DNA of 64,000 bases, taken from Manduca sexta (lineage: Eukaryota > Arthropoda > Insecta > Lepidoptera > Sphingidae). The stretch covers positions 3,269,116 through 3,333,115 of the forward strand of contig NC_051121.1 of the NCBI RefSeq assembly GCF_014839805.1. The letters run 5' to 3'. This document shows, piece by piece, positions 1 to 12,820 of this stretch (its first letter is position 1; each line of letters starts with the position of its first letter). The translations under genes and the position numbers were made by a program. Below the pieces are notes generated by a model. That model made no database searches, had not been told where the DNA came from, and saw only the letters and a list, made by a program, of their open reading frames with translations.

Positions 1-999
1 ATGTATTAGTGAATACACGTACAACTACCGATATGAATAATGTAAATCCTAATAAATCAACTCTTATCCTGTCAAATTCGGTTGTCGTACCATATCGGGG
101 CGCGTGCCCCGGCCTTCGTGGGTGCCCGCCTAACAACATCTACCATAACATCTTATGTTAACTATCGTTGATTGATAATTCCCATTATAAAAATACTTTC
201 TCACACTAGCACGTGTCCCTTTCTTGTACATATCCCGGCGTCCCTTAACGCTATAGCTACAAACATCCTTTACTCTAAATGTAATTTACACACGAATTTC
301 TGTACACTTCCTGGCGAGATGAAGGGGAAATAATATGGGAACAGTGGGAAGATACGGGAACGATGAGGCGAAAGCTTGAAATTTCATCAATGAACAAGTC
401 TCTTATCGTACATAGCGACAATGACGGAAATATGCGAGTCGAGTGCCTTCGGGTAGCGTCGCGCTAAATGGAACTTGGCATCGAATCAAATCGATTATTC
501 GATCATCATTTCGATTTCGAATCATCGATAAGAACACACTGGCTTGAAAATTTGTTATCTGTGCGAACTGCGGTGTGAATTTGATCTGTCAAATTAAATA
601 GTGAAGGCATACTAATGTTGCCAGAGACAATTTTGTATCAGCAGCAGTTGAAATGGATGAATTTTCGTAACTGTAATAAATCTGTGATGAAACAAAAAAA
701 ATCCGATGTGTTCCTTAAATGTAGTTAGAAAAACTGCTGTGTATAAAATTATAAACGTACGTACATAGTAAGCTTAGCCTGTGCTTACTTCTAGACGCTA
801 AGTTAGTAGTAAAAATGTTCCCTAGTTTAATTGACTTGGAAATATTGGGTTTTGGTAGCGCTTCCTTTTCAAGCCATGTTGTTGGTTTCGAAGGGGAACT
901 GTAGAACGGGAATAGGCCACTATCAAGTAGAAAAGTAAAGCTTAGTTGGGATACAGTTCTTAAGATACTTACATACGAAGAGTTTAACCTACCTTCATA
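1..999. other. Flank downstream of brat, no gene seen
   Basis: AT-rich sequence with a short GC-rich foldback at 96-111 and a cluster of ATCGAT-like words at 488-530. I see no conserved reading frame or recognisable repeat. Confidence 0.4.
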
Positions 1000-3900
1000 A
1001 GATTTTTATTTTTTTACATAATAAGTGTTTAGTGTAAACAGCAACAAGATACCGCCTAGTCACTGAGAAGCATTCAACTATAAATGCTTCTAAAATCTTC
1101 CAGAGATTTTAAGGGATATAAAACTAATTTTCTTAGGAAATTACGATATAGAAAAAACATTGCGCATTTAAATGGCAGTGGCAGAAGCTTTATTACAATA
1201 ATTGTTAATTTAGCTTCAGTCGATATAACAAATGTTCGTACAAACAATAAAGACATCTCTGGATCGACATTAATTTTAAAATTAATAAATAAAAAAAAAA
1301 AAAAAACAAAAAAAATGAAAATGATTGTCTTGACGAAGGAGTATAGCATCTTAGGATTAGCGTCTCACCTGTTTTTAAGTAATACTTACGAATTCCATGC
1401 CAAAATATTGTTCCCGACACCAACTGTTTACGCACACACATATAAAATAATCACACGCACACACAAAGGGACGTTTATGCTAAAGAATCTAGTAAGATTT
1501 TATTTAGGGTAAACATTGAAAATAGCGCCATCTTTTGATTACGTTAAGAAGCTGTTAGTAAGTTTTGTTTTGGATATAGTGAGTTATGGCTCAGTGTCAA
1601 AACCGGCAAAACTATTGAGTTAGTACTCTATTATAATTATTAAATTGTAGTTGTAAAATTCATCTTAAAAGGTAATGTTTAATTGTTTTGAGTTAATTAT
1701 ATGTACATAATAAGGTACTTATTTAATGAAAACTGCAGTAAAATGTAGATTCATTAGCACAAACATGCATCTAAAGTCGTAGTCATTTTAGTACTACCAA
1801 AAGGACTACAACCAAGCTACTAAGCTACTAATCGGGCAAAATAAAATGAAAGAAAAAATAAAACACACAGTAAAACTGAAATGAACTGGTATTATTATAA
1901 AAAAGCAATTATACAACAAAAATAATTCAAAAACAAAACGATGTACATTAATTTAAAGAACAATTGTTTATACAAATAATTAAAAAAATAATATAATAAT
2001 TATAACAACAAACATCGACAAAATATATTTAAAGAGAAAACATATGCCAAATTTTAATCAGTCAGAATTTGAAATGCAATTTTACGAGCGAATGTTTTAC
2101 CGCGGGCCCCTCCCGCCAACACATTATGCAATATGAAATAAACATAATTAAGCAATTGTGAACCTAAATAATTATTGTTACTAATCAAACTTAAAAATCT
2201 TGTTTCCTGTTAAAAATACCTGTCAAAATTGAACATTAAACTCATTATTAACGTATTACAAACTTAATTGGATGAAGTTATAGTTGTCATAATTTCAATA
2301 TCCTATCATAAAATTTCCGATACACTACACTATACTTAATATAAATACAATAAGAGAAATAACGTCCATTAAGTAAAAGCGTAATTCCATTGAAACGAAA
2401 CAATTTTGGGAATCACAACAGCGATTTCAGAGTTGCAGTCGGTGGCACCGACGCGTCACGAACAAGCTCAGTAACAGCGTACCCATCCAAAATCCCTGCT
2501 GGAATTCCCAAAAATCACGTTCATTTATATCTACCAACAATACTAGCGTAACCTCAGTTCTAAAAGACGAATTAAAAAACACATTAAAAATAAAATCATT
2601 GGTAATTTTGATGGAACGTTGGATCATGCAGATGTAATTCGGCAAACAAACTGAGGTGAAGCGGGCGCTACGGTCTGTTTGTAATAAAAATCGTTTGCAT
2701 CAGTGGATTAAGTGAAGCGCGGCCGTCATCTATCTTAAGATAATTAGGAACAGGGCAGTCTATAATAAAATCATTGGTGATCAATCACTGAATTTTGGAC
2801 TATAAGATGCGACGGGCCGCGTTTCAACTAATCCAGTGGAATGAGCATTAACTATCGAGTCGAAGACGTGTCGGGACGTGCGTCGCGCGGCGCATGCGCT
2901 AAATAGGGAAACAATGTGGAAACATGAAAAACTGACGATATCCATGACTAGTGCGCGGACACGAGCGACACCGGGGGCCGACGCTATGCGGCGCGCACTA
3001 ATGACGAAATTATAAAACGTTTCAGATAAACCTATCATTAATCAGCGTATTGTACATATTTACAAAAACATTAAATATCACTTATAAAATCACAACATGA
3101 ATGTATGGCACACGACGCACACTGCACAGGTATCCGCGGGCCGCGCGCGCCTTCGCGACACGTCTTCAATACATCACACACGAATATCACCGACGTAACG
3201 CGTACACTAATGTAACTAATACAGATCAAATAATTAAGAATGGACACCGCGACCGGCTCAGATCTCCACATTGTCATTATAGATTCGGCGAAAAAATACT
3301 AGAAAAATTCCATTATTAACTAAGAAAACCAAAAAAAAACACTAATGAAAAAAATCGAACTAAAATAATTCAGCTAACACACGCAAACACTCGGTAATGG
3401 AGTAAAAAAATAGCAATATTCGTAAAATACAGAAATAAAAAATAGTAAATTATTACATGCACCGTATAATACTACTGCTACAAAAATATTTTTCATAAAA
3501 AAAATATCTTACCAGTTTAACAAATGTGTATAATTAATTTTATATAGCGGGCAGCTTATAATACTCCAGTAAGCGAACGCGGCGCACGCGCACGTGCAAC
3601 GCGCGCCTCCAAATCTCACCATCTCAAAAAATAATAAAGTCAAACACTAGCGAGACGACCATTTCCTAAAATGCTCTACTAGTTACTACCTTGTCCGATT
3701 ACTAAAACTTACAAATACTTGTATAAAAACGAACAATATTATCAACCAAAGTATTACTAATCGTTATAAAAAAAAACAACATGAACTAAATAAGTGGGTT
3801 CCCAGTGACTAGGCGGTAATGCGGAACTGATAAAATTTGTCTTTAAACGTAACCTAACTCGTGGTTAACCAGAATTTCATAGCGGTAAAATCTAAAATGC

Positions 3901-4873
3901 TTTATAATCCCCAAACGAGGGCGGAAGTAAAGTGTCGGCACGAAAGTTTCAGTAGTACAAAACATTTTGGATAGGTTGGTATTTGCGACGCTGTGCGCCG
4001 ACCTCCGTATGGCTCCGTACGCGCGCGTACGGTACCACAGCGGACCCCGCAGGGCCGAGAGTAGTCATTGAACGCCGCAGTCAACTTTGTCATTGATAAA
4101 ACCCCTAACATGACATTTCCCTACAATTTTGCAACTACAAGTTTGGAGGGTAGTAACTAAAGATTGTCCGTCAGTAATCAATTTAACACTTATCTAATAA
4201 TAATGTAACAACTTCTTATTTAGTTTTCCATAATCATATTTTTTTTCAATCGACACAGAATAAGTGCTAATTAAAAACAGGAAGTGCAATTGTGCCGTTA
4301 AATAATCCTTAAGTCTAACAACAATACCGATCGACGTTCTCTTAAAATCACACGCTTAACGTCTAACAATTTGTTAAGTAATAATATTTAAAATATTGGT
4401 CCAACAAATGGGCTAAATAATACAAATGCCCTTAATATTCATCCCTAATTTAACGATGTGGGATATGAAAAAATATTATTTAATAGATCAAAAAATGATA
4501 AAGGTCCGAGAACACCGCTCCCATACGTTCGGTACAATACAACGGAATCATTTATCCGCCAGTGGTCACCCCGATAACAATGTCAATACTATAACTAATC
4601 TCTTTAGAGTTTCGTTTAGAAATAATTCATACAGAGATCTCGTGCCGAAAGTGGAATTTTCCAACGTTAGCGAAACTGATCACATCGAGACAGCCGAAAA
4701 TCACGCACGTTACTTAAATGAGTTCCAACTGTTGCGCTTTCCATCGTCACATCGAAATATACTCCGAAATTGACACGTCCAGCGAGAGAAGTTATCGCGT
4801 GAATCTAGTTGCGTTTTAGTGTATAGATTTTTGGCCTTGTCTGTCATTCTGATCTCCTGTGGGCGGAGCGGGC
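1000..4873 (-). other. brat: Probable long 3' UTR of brat
   Basis: Downstream of the stop codon the minus strand stays U/G-biased for about 3 kb with no conserved reading frame, as in a long UTR. Candidate AATAAA signals on the minus strand lie at 1499-1504, 1189-1194 and 1005-1010; I cannot choose between them. Pumilio-type elements TGTAAATA (3057-3064) and TGTACATA (1700-1707) are present. So are six TTGTTG motifs of the type bound by Brat (1042, 1914, 2006, 2535, 4319, 4402). The 3' end is inferred. Confidence 0.45.
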
Positions 4874-7427
4874 TCACATGCCTATGGGCGGCACTTGCAC
4901 GTAGCGATAGATGTACAGCCTGTAGTCCTTGCTGGCCAGCACCACTGACCCGTCGTCCATGAGGGCCACGTCGAAGCACTGCGCGTGCTTCACTTTACTC
5001 TCCAAGGCGGACACGAGTTGTCCGTCCTGTGTGAATATCGTCAAGTTGAAGTTGTTATGATTGTCCGCGATCAGGATTTCGCCAGCGGCATTGATTCCCA
5101 CACCGATCGGGTAGTTGGTCACTCCCTCGCCACCGATCTGGCGCAAGTAAATACCCTCGTAGTTGAATACTTTGACGCAGTGCGCGCGGTTGTCACTGAT
5201 GAATATTTCCTGTTTGTCGTTAACCACCACGCCATTGGGGAATTCTAAATGTTTGGAGCAACCGAATTTCTGTAGCACATTGCCGATCTGGTCGAAGATT
5301 ATGACGCGCATGACTTTGCATTCGACTACGACAATGCGTCCCTTGTTGTCAACGGTGACGCCGCGCGGATGCTGCAAGATGTTCGCGCCAAACTTGCGCA
5401 CGAACTGTCCGTATTGGTTGTAGATTTGTATCTGGTGCGTAGGTGATCTCTCAGTAACAATGATATCTCCAGATGTACGTACTACGGCGACCCTGTTTGG
5501 GTAAAGAAGTTGTCCGTCCCGTTTGCCGCACTCACCGAACTGGAATTTGAAGCGGCCCTCCTTATCGAAAATCTGAATACGGTGATTGTTCGTATCGGCA
5601 ACGATAATATCGTTTTGAGCATTCACGGCCACACCGCTGGGTTCCGTGAATTGACCTTCCATGACACCGAACTCTCCGAACTTGCAGTGATAAATCATCT
5701 TTTGTCGTTTGATTTGAGACTTTGGCGGGAATATGGCATTGGAGATAAGTTTGTTCGTTAAATCCAAGATGGGATCTGTATGTGTGGCGGCTGTTAGTGA
5801 GTACGGGTCTGATGTGGCCGGCGGGAAGAGTGTGTCGCAGCCACCGTTCGACCACTTCTCGTATGGGTTGATTCCGGTCAAATTGATATCTGCTATGGCA
5901 GTCGAAAATGGTCCGAGGCTGTTGGCACTATTGAATCGTTTCGAAATAATGTTCGATTCGAATGGTGAGGTCGATTGGCTGGTTGGGCCGAGAAGACCAT
6001 TAGTATAGGGGCGGTCTAAAACGCCATTGAGGCCAGTGGGCAGGTGAATGCCGCCGTTTAAACTACCAGAGCTTCCATTCACGCTGCTGCTGCTGGACGA
6101 AGAACCTCCGTTCAGTAATGAGCCGTTCGTAGGACGCGCGATAGGCGGTTGTTTTGTGGGTCCTACGTTCGCTTCCGAGCTAGAACGCACGTATCCGAAA
6201 GTGTTCCGTACGCCTACCTGAATCGCTTGATAATTCGATACGAATTCCAATTCGCACGCAGTTTGTACGCTTTGTTCGGGATTAGAGCTCATTAATGTTT
6301 GCAATTTGGTGTCTATCAGTTTCCTGAACATAAGTATCTCCGCAATATTGGCGCATTTTGTGAGCCTGTCAACAAAGTCGCACGTTTGATATATCTTGTC
6401 CACGGTTTCTTGCGCCTTCTGTCCGACGACGGTCAGAGATATCTGTTTCGTCGAGAATACGCTCTCGAGTTCCTTCAACAATTCTTGCTTGCGCTCCTCT
6501 AGCATAGAGCGGTAGAATTGGAACGTATCATTGATTTCATTTTGGGCTTTATGATACTGGACCTGCAGTTTTCCAGCCGAATGTTCAAATGATTTGACGA
6601 GGTGCCTAATCTCGGTGGCGCGGGTCTTCGCTTCACTGACGGCTTGTTGCATGAGCTCTAGTTGCTTGGGTCCGGCATCGGACAGATGCTCGCAGTCGTG
6701 CAGGGAGGCTGGGTGCTCGATGATCGTGCATTCTTTGCATACGGGTACTGAGCATGTGCGACAGAAGTATTTAAGAATGTCGTTTTTATGTCTCGGGCAG
6801 AAAGCGGTTTTCTCGCCGCTCGCTGTTAGCGTGGAGCCGAGCAAGCCTTTGTCGTCTTTCAGGTCAGTGAACGCGAGGACGCGATGGCCCTCGAAGCAGT
6901 GCATGAATTGGTGCGCCATGACGCAGTTCGGGCAGAGGAAATTGGCGCAATCGACGCAGCGAGCTACGGCGTCCGACTCCTTCGATTTGCAGCCGGTGCA
7001 GCGAGCAGACGGCGAGCTGGTCTGCCGACCGGAGATGAGGTCCGCGTCCTGCTCGACGGCCGCGGCTATCACCAAATTGGTAAGTAGAGTGGGTACGCCG
7101 CCTGGTGGCAGCTGAGTGTCTACGCGACAAGTGACGCAAGTGACTTTGTCTGGGTGCGTTTGCTCTCGTTCAAGGCAAGCGCGGCAGAACGTGTGGAAGC
7201 AGTGAAGTACTTTAGGATCGACGAATGTCTCTCGGCAGATCGCGCAGGTAGTGTCGAGGCCGTCGAACTCGCGAAGGTCACATACGGCGGAGTCGCTCGC
7301 GGGGGGCGAGGAACCGCTGAGGGTCAAGGGCGATATGGAGCCACGCTCCAGCGAACCTATTGAGTTGGCACCGGGCAGCGACTCAAGGGACGGGGTGCGT
7401 GAGGCCATCTTCAGGAAACCGGCATCC
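4874..7427 (-). CDS. brat: Brain tumor (Brat) TRIM-NHL protein, large coding exon
   Basis: Encodes an RNA-binding translational repressor; in flies Brat acts with Pumilio and Nanos and limits neuroblast self-renewal and growth. Seen here: the frame is open to a TGA at 4874-4876. From the Met at 7408 it gives 844 aa. RING finger at about residues 55-94 with all eight ligands (C55, C58, C70, H72, C75, C78, C91, C94); B-box 1 at about 137-175; B-box 2 at about 204-237; coiled coil at about 245-370; Ser/Gly/Asn-rich linker at about 410-555; NHL propeller at about 574-838 that is nearly identical to fly Brat as I remember it. The N-terminal MASRTPSLES and the C-terminal IYRYVQ...GM also match Brat. 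On the minus strand the exon opens after a pyrimidine-rich tract ending TTGTTCCAG (intron ends at 7428), with a branch-like CTAAT about 30 nt upstream. With the proposed first exon the protein starts MNGFGLLWDAGFLK and is 858 aa. The Met at 7408 (AAGATGG context) is a strong internal start. Fly Brat lacks the RING. No break is seen. Confidence 0.97.
7411..7425 (-). other. Five-codon overlapping small ORF before the internal start
   Basis: ATG-CCG-GTT-TCC-TGA lies in a different frame from brat. Its stop ends 2 nt before the ATG at 7408, close enough for termination-reinitiation to influence use of that start. Confidence 0.35.
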
Positions 7428-7536
7428 CTGGAACAACAAAACATTACCATTAGATTCTTGTTAATTAAATCTCGTCGCTTAACTAGAGACAAACTAATGG
7501 TCAACATAAATCAGACCCCGCTTCGAGGAGCTCAAA

Positions 7537-7545
7537 CTTTATATA
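7537..7545 (-). promoter_or_regulatory. TATA-like box upstream of the large brat exon
   Basis: TATATAAAG on the minus strand, preceded by TGACGTA. Initiation about 30 nt downstream would fall near 7514, just before an in-frame ATG at 7507 that would add 33 residues to the protein if the acceptor were not used. This is only motif evidence. Confidence 0.2.
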
Positions 7546-7839
7546 CGTCATATTTTAAGGTACATAAAATGTTTACGACGCACAGAACTCGTACATAATG
7601 CGATGTAAGTGACGTAAAATAAATGCATCAACCATTTACCGAAGCCCTGACCTTACGGGAACATGTTGCGCCATAAAATTGATAAATAGAGAAGCTTTGC
7701 TCAATATTTTCGAGGTAATGTACGAAGCGAGCGTAACTTGCCGGAAGGATCTGCACGGTGTACCGAAATCATCAATAATGGCTAAACTGCAGGCTTTGCT
7801 GGGAATGTTGAGGGGCCCGATGCAGTTTCTAAAAGCGGC

Positions 7840-7853
7840 GTTGCCATAGCAAC
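7840..7853. promoter_or_regulatory. X-box (RFX-type) motif
   Basis: GTTGCCATAGCAAC is a perfect fit to the RFX consensus GTNRCC-N(0-3)-RGYAAC. It lies about 410 bp inside the intron from the large brat exon. Confidence 0.35.
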
Positions 7854-10584
7854 CGTTAGGGCGAGTAAGGGGATACTCTGCCCGTTCGAATTAGACGGCG
7901 GGGAATTTATTTCGACTCCCTCGTTTTTACCTTAGGGGAGAATATTTGTGAGGTGAATGGCCTTTCGCCGCTTAAATTCGTGTTGGGACTGTTATGAACT
8001 GCGTCTCCCTTATCTATGTATGGAAGTTCGGCTGTTATGTGCGTGGAGAACGTTCGAGAAATGGATATCGATTAGGTGTTTGTTTTTCTCGTTTCTGATT
8101 AGATATAAGTTAGAGTTTTTTCTGGCTAAAATATTTGCACAATTCATTTGTAGTTAGTGACAACGTCGCCCATTGTTCACCATAGATTAAGAAAATATGT
8201 TTGTTAGATTTTTAACAAAGACGAATTAAAAGCATTTATAAGTTCATATACTAGTGTCTGAAATACCTACGATGCATGCTCCGAAAGGCCTTACAATCCT
8301 CATTTCTATCAAAGCAATCCTATTCGAGATGATGTCACAAACATTTTCAGGTATGCGGCCCAATCGAGGTCCGTAATAGATCACTGGCGTCGATAACGCC
8401 ACACCACGAGCGATGTACAGGAATTTACTCGCAAACGTGCGACATATATCAGACTTAGAGTCGCCTGTGAGATTGACGTTCAGTTGGCTGATTGAGAACG
8501 GAAATTCGGTAGCTGTAATCTGATATCGATTTACGGGCTATCCACATTTACATCAGAAGAAATGTGTCTAATTATATTCTGGTTTTGCTTATATAATGAA
8601 TTCATGTGTGACAAGTTTGTTTACTTCGCTAAAAAGTACGTATTAGAATTAACAATAATTAAAATATAATTTAGTCATTGTTTTACGAAATATTCAAAAG
8701 TTGCCACATATGACACGTATTTTATCCCTAACTATTCTTACTTGATTTCAACTAAGTCAAGGGAAAGCGAATTCTCGAAATGTTTGCTTTAACATTGATG
8801 ATACTGAATATTCGTCAACTACTCAAACCTAGATGCAAATCTAGATGTATGCACAAGCTATACGCAAAGCCGTGTCCGTTGCATGGACAATGCTTTGCAT
8901 ACGGAATGACGTCTATTGGAATAGTTTCGATGGCTTAATTTGTTTGGCTGTTTTTGTATTTAGAGAATAATGACCTTTATTTATACTATTTTAAAGATGT
9001 ATTTATTATTATGTAAAGGATAACTCCCGATTCCGTCAATTATAATTGAAGGTACGTCATCGTTTGCTAATAAATACTACTACATAAAATATGTTACTCG
9101 CACGCCATATACAAGGGCGAAGGAAAAAATATTTCAACTAAAAATAAATACACATTTTCTGGCACAACATAGGACAGAATTACTCCCCGCGTTAACCTAC
9201 AAATAAATATTTAATGAGCACGTTTTATGGATATTATAAGGCCTAGGTCTCAGGAGGGGTTCTAATTGTTTTATAGTGCTTATACGCGCTACTCGGACCT
9301 ATAATAGGCTTAATAAAATAATTTAATCTGTAATCAACCTCATTAGTGTTTTGTCTCTCTCGTTCATTTAGAAAACCACAAAGAATGATGTGTTATTAAA
9401 ATGAACTCTATTGAAAATGAAATGAGATTAAAATTTTAATTAAAAAGGTTATATTTTTTAAAGTATCATGAGGGTTTTCGGTACAGAAAATATATAGGTA
9501 TGAACTCGTTTCTTCAGTATAGTAAAAGCATAATTCAGTAAAATGGTAAGGTTCAAGTTCGATCTTCAGGTCAGGCAATAAATTACGACAGCGCGAGGTT
9601 CATGGAATTTTAATTTGTGCGAGATATAGAGATCGCGTAGTTACCTCTCAGAATTGTGGATACGTCCTATGATCTGTGTAATATAAAATAACAGTAATTT
9701 CTTCTCACTATGTTAAATTAAATAACGCCCTTATTCATAGACGGTTTGTATTTAAGGATGGAGTAAAACTGTGATAGCAAGTCTGTTTCTCAGTACTGAC
9801 GGCACGGCAACCTTCGCAGTGCGTAGCCATAAAGCCGTTGTGATTGTCTAATATTGTTGTATCTCAATCTCTCAGGTTTACTCTGTCCTTAGATAAAAAA
9901 AACGTCTAAACATTAAATTTTAAATTGTTACTTAACAATGGCGTTACCTTGTCATAGAAGGGTCCTATATCAAAATTTGTTGGCGGCCTCTCAAGGCAGT
10001 GCGTTGGGTACCCGCTTAGTTAATGTAGGTGTAGGCTAAGAGGGGGCCCTAAAATTCGGGGGCCTTGTATCATAGACCATGGTAGCTATGTTACTTAACA
10101 ATAGCTTTTATTGATATTTAGTCCCTGCTACTTAATTAAAAATAGATTTTATTGATATTTAATTTCAACAAAAAAAAACAAATTTTAGTAAAGACAAATG
10201 AACATTTTAATTCATTAATTTTTTTGTGAATATATTAAAAAATCCTCTATCAAACGCACACGCCTATAGACCCGATTTGGAAATTAATCGCCGTTTCCTA
10301 TACTTCCCGTAGCAATTCCCTACAAAGATAACCAGGAAACAAAACATCGCCGTTATCATTATGGAGCTCGACCCTAATTTAAGTACAAATTGTGTCGATG
10401 CCGTGTATACGAGTTCCAATAGTTGAAAATTGTATGCCATTGTGCCGGCAAATCTCGGGGGAAGGTGGGCCGATGTGTACAATCTAGATGCGATATTGAG
10501 AATTATTTTTGTAAATTAAATAGTTCAAGGAAATCGTCGCAGATTTATTTGTTTCATAGTAAAACATACGACAGATCGTATTTA

Positions 10585-10635
10585 GGTCCTAATTCGACTC
10601 GGCAGTCAGTTCCACAACCAACTAGGCTATCGCTT
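10585..10635 (-). mobile_element. SINE family A, head fragment (minus)
   Basis: On the minus strand: AGCGATAGCCTAGTTGGTTG then GTGGAACTGACTGCCGAGTC. Only the head is present. Confidence 0.6.
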
Positions 10636-12525
10636 TATATACATCTGATGATGAACGTAAATAAAAATAAATAAATTATAAGTGTCCTCTGATTGATTAG
10701 CTGCCTTAAAGATCTTTTACCAAGTAACATAACCGACAAAATTACTATCCACCTAACGTGTAATATTAACAACCTCATAAATAGTAGAGCGAGACAAAAC
10801 ATATGAACGAGACCGCTTCCCGAGAGAACTGTAAAATGCCAATAGTTTAGACACATCTAGCGAGCCTGTCTCCTTGACCCACCGGTCGTAGCTCCGGGAG
10901 CCCATTAATTGCGATTCGGTCGAAGAGGCTTACAGAACCCCGAAAGGCTTTCCAAACTGTCGTAAATCAGCCGGGGATACGGCCGAAAGTAAACTCTAAT
11001 ACTTGTTTAATAAGGCCCACGGCCGCTTGTGAGCTAGCTCGGGAATTGAATCGTAAGGGCATTTGGCGGCGAATTGTGGTCGGCCTAGGCAAGGTGAGGC
11101 TGACTATTATTTTAGGGTAACATGTACTAATTTCGCTCCTTTGTTTAGCGAATATTTTCGTGTAAGGAGTTAGGCTTTGTTGTAGTTTCTTCTGTTAATT
11201 TTGGCTTGTTGATCAGTCAAAATTAAACTCATGGCAATTGAAATTGAGGGTCGTATATTATAATAAATGCAATTCTCCCTCTCAAGTACTATATTAGATG
11301 ATAATAATTGAAATTAAGGACCGCAACAAATGCAACTCAGTATCGCTCTTAAGTACTTATTAGATGAGACGCTGTTACTAAGCTCAGCATCTCAAAATAG
11401 TCACTATACCATAAACCTATATTAACATCACGTCAAATGTCATTTTAAGTCACAACATGTGACGGATTTTGACAGCTGCCTTTTGTTTATTTAACAGCGT
11501 CGACTCAGCTGAGATCAAGCTCTTAAACGACAACTTAAGTTTGATTTAAAATAGTTCAATACTTTAAAAGGTTACTTGAACTGTTACTCAAAAGTGAGAT
11601 TGATTTTTTAATACCAGCCTAAGTCATGAACTAAATTCTATCAAAAAGGGACGAAATTTTCTCAGAAACAAGATTTTAGAGCAAAGTTGAATCTAACCCC
11701 AAATGTCTCATGTTTGCTCAAAGAACTTTTCGATTTCATAACATATCCATTCACATTTCCGTGTTTGAGATTCACTTCATATTTCAGCAGCGCGAGGACA
11801 AATTTACTAGCGTACACTCCCGAAATAGTATCAATTCATCCTTCCATTTACCGGGCCTTTCTGGGAACCGGCCGCGACGTAAAAGTCGCTTTCTTGTGAC
11901 ACTACGGGTATATTTGTATTACTCGGAATTTCTTGATAAAGCTTTGAGACGTGTCTTTGTATTGAATTTGATTCGCTTTGTAGGGATAAGGGACAGTTAC
12001 CTTAATTTGCTAGCATTTAAAATTCAACATTGCTTATTGTTATTCAGTTAGTTTTGCTGGCATTTAAAATTCTTTATTAAATAAAATAGTACTTTTACTT
12101 GGCCAGTGGTAAAGAAGTTGTTGAACGAACTTAGCGAAGACATATTTTTGACAATGTCTAAGCGTACAAACGAAAATGAACATAAAAACAAAACATCTTA
12201 AGTCGTAAATATTGAAATTGACATCAACTTGAACTTTCAGCGAATCCTAAAGTAATTGCCAACAAGCGTAAATAGTTCATAAGTTCCCTTTCAGGGTTGC
12301 CACACGTGTATTATTCAAAACACCCGACACTTGTACACGTTAAAATTCATGAGGACACGGTCGCCGGGACGAACTCCCATTTTTTAGGGTTGGCGACACT
12401 GTGTGATGACGTCACGTGTCACGTTAATACATGCGGTAAAAACTTCTTTAAATGTAAGTATTGTTGAGTGTTGCCATATTTTGTTATATTTATGGTTTGA
12501 ATTTTATTTAGCGATAATAAATAAA

Positions 12526-12820
12526 GGTGGTGATAGCCTATTTGGTTGTGGAACGGACTGCCGACATGAATGTCTGCAGGTTCAAAACCCAAGGGCACTC
12601 GTCTTAGACTTTTCTAAAATTATGTGTATATGCTTTTTGAATTATCGCTTGATTTAACGGTGAAGAAAAACATCGTAAGGATACCTACATACCTGAGAAG
12701 TTCTCTATCGGAATTTTGAGGTTGTGTGCAGTCTACCAATCTGGTGGACTAAGTCTCAGTAGAAGAGGAGGCTCGTGTCCAGCAGACAGTATACAATATA
12801 AGGTTGGTATTATTATTATA
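12526..12820 (+). mobile_element. SINE family A copy
   Basis: GGTGGTGATAGCCTATTTGG head, B-box-like GGTTCAAAACC, and a tail that has lost part of the conserved block before a (TTA)n end. Confidence 0.75.

Noticed and set aside
2781..3038. 85-codon minus-strand frame in a GC-rich patch
   Set aside because: It is on the brat strand within the UTR, but shows no family resemblance; likely a chance frame.
4426..4773. 115-codon plus-strand frame
   Set aside because: It lies opposite the probable brat 3' UTR, with no recognisable domain and composition typical of chance.
6594..7115. 173-codon plus-strand frame
   Set aside because: It is antisense to the RING/B-box part of brat and has no conserved features of its own; its length follows from the GC-rich coding strand opposite.
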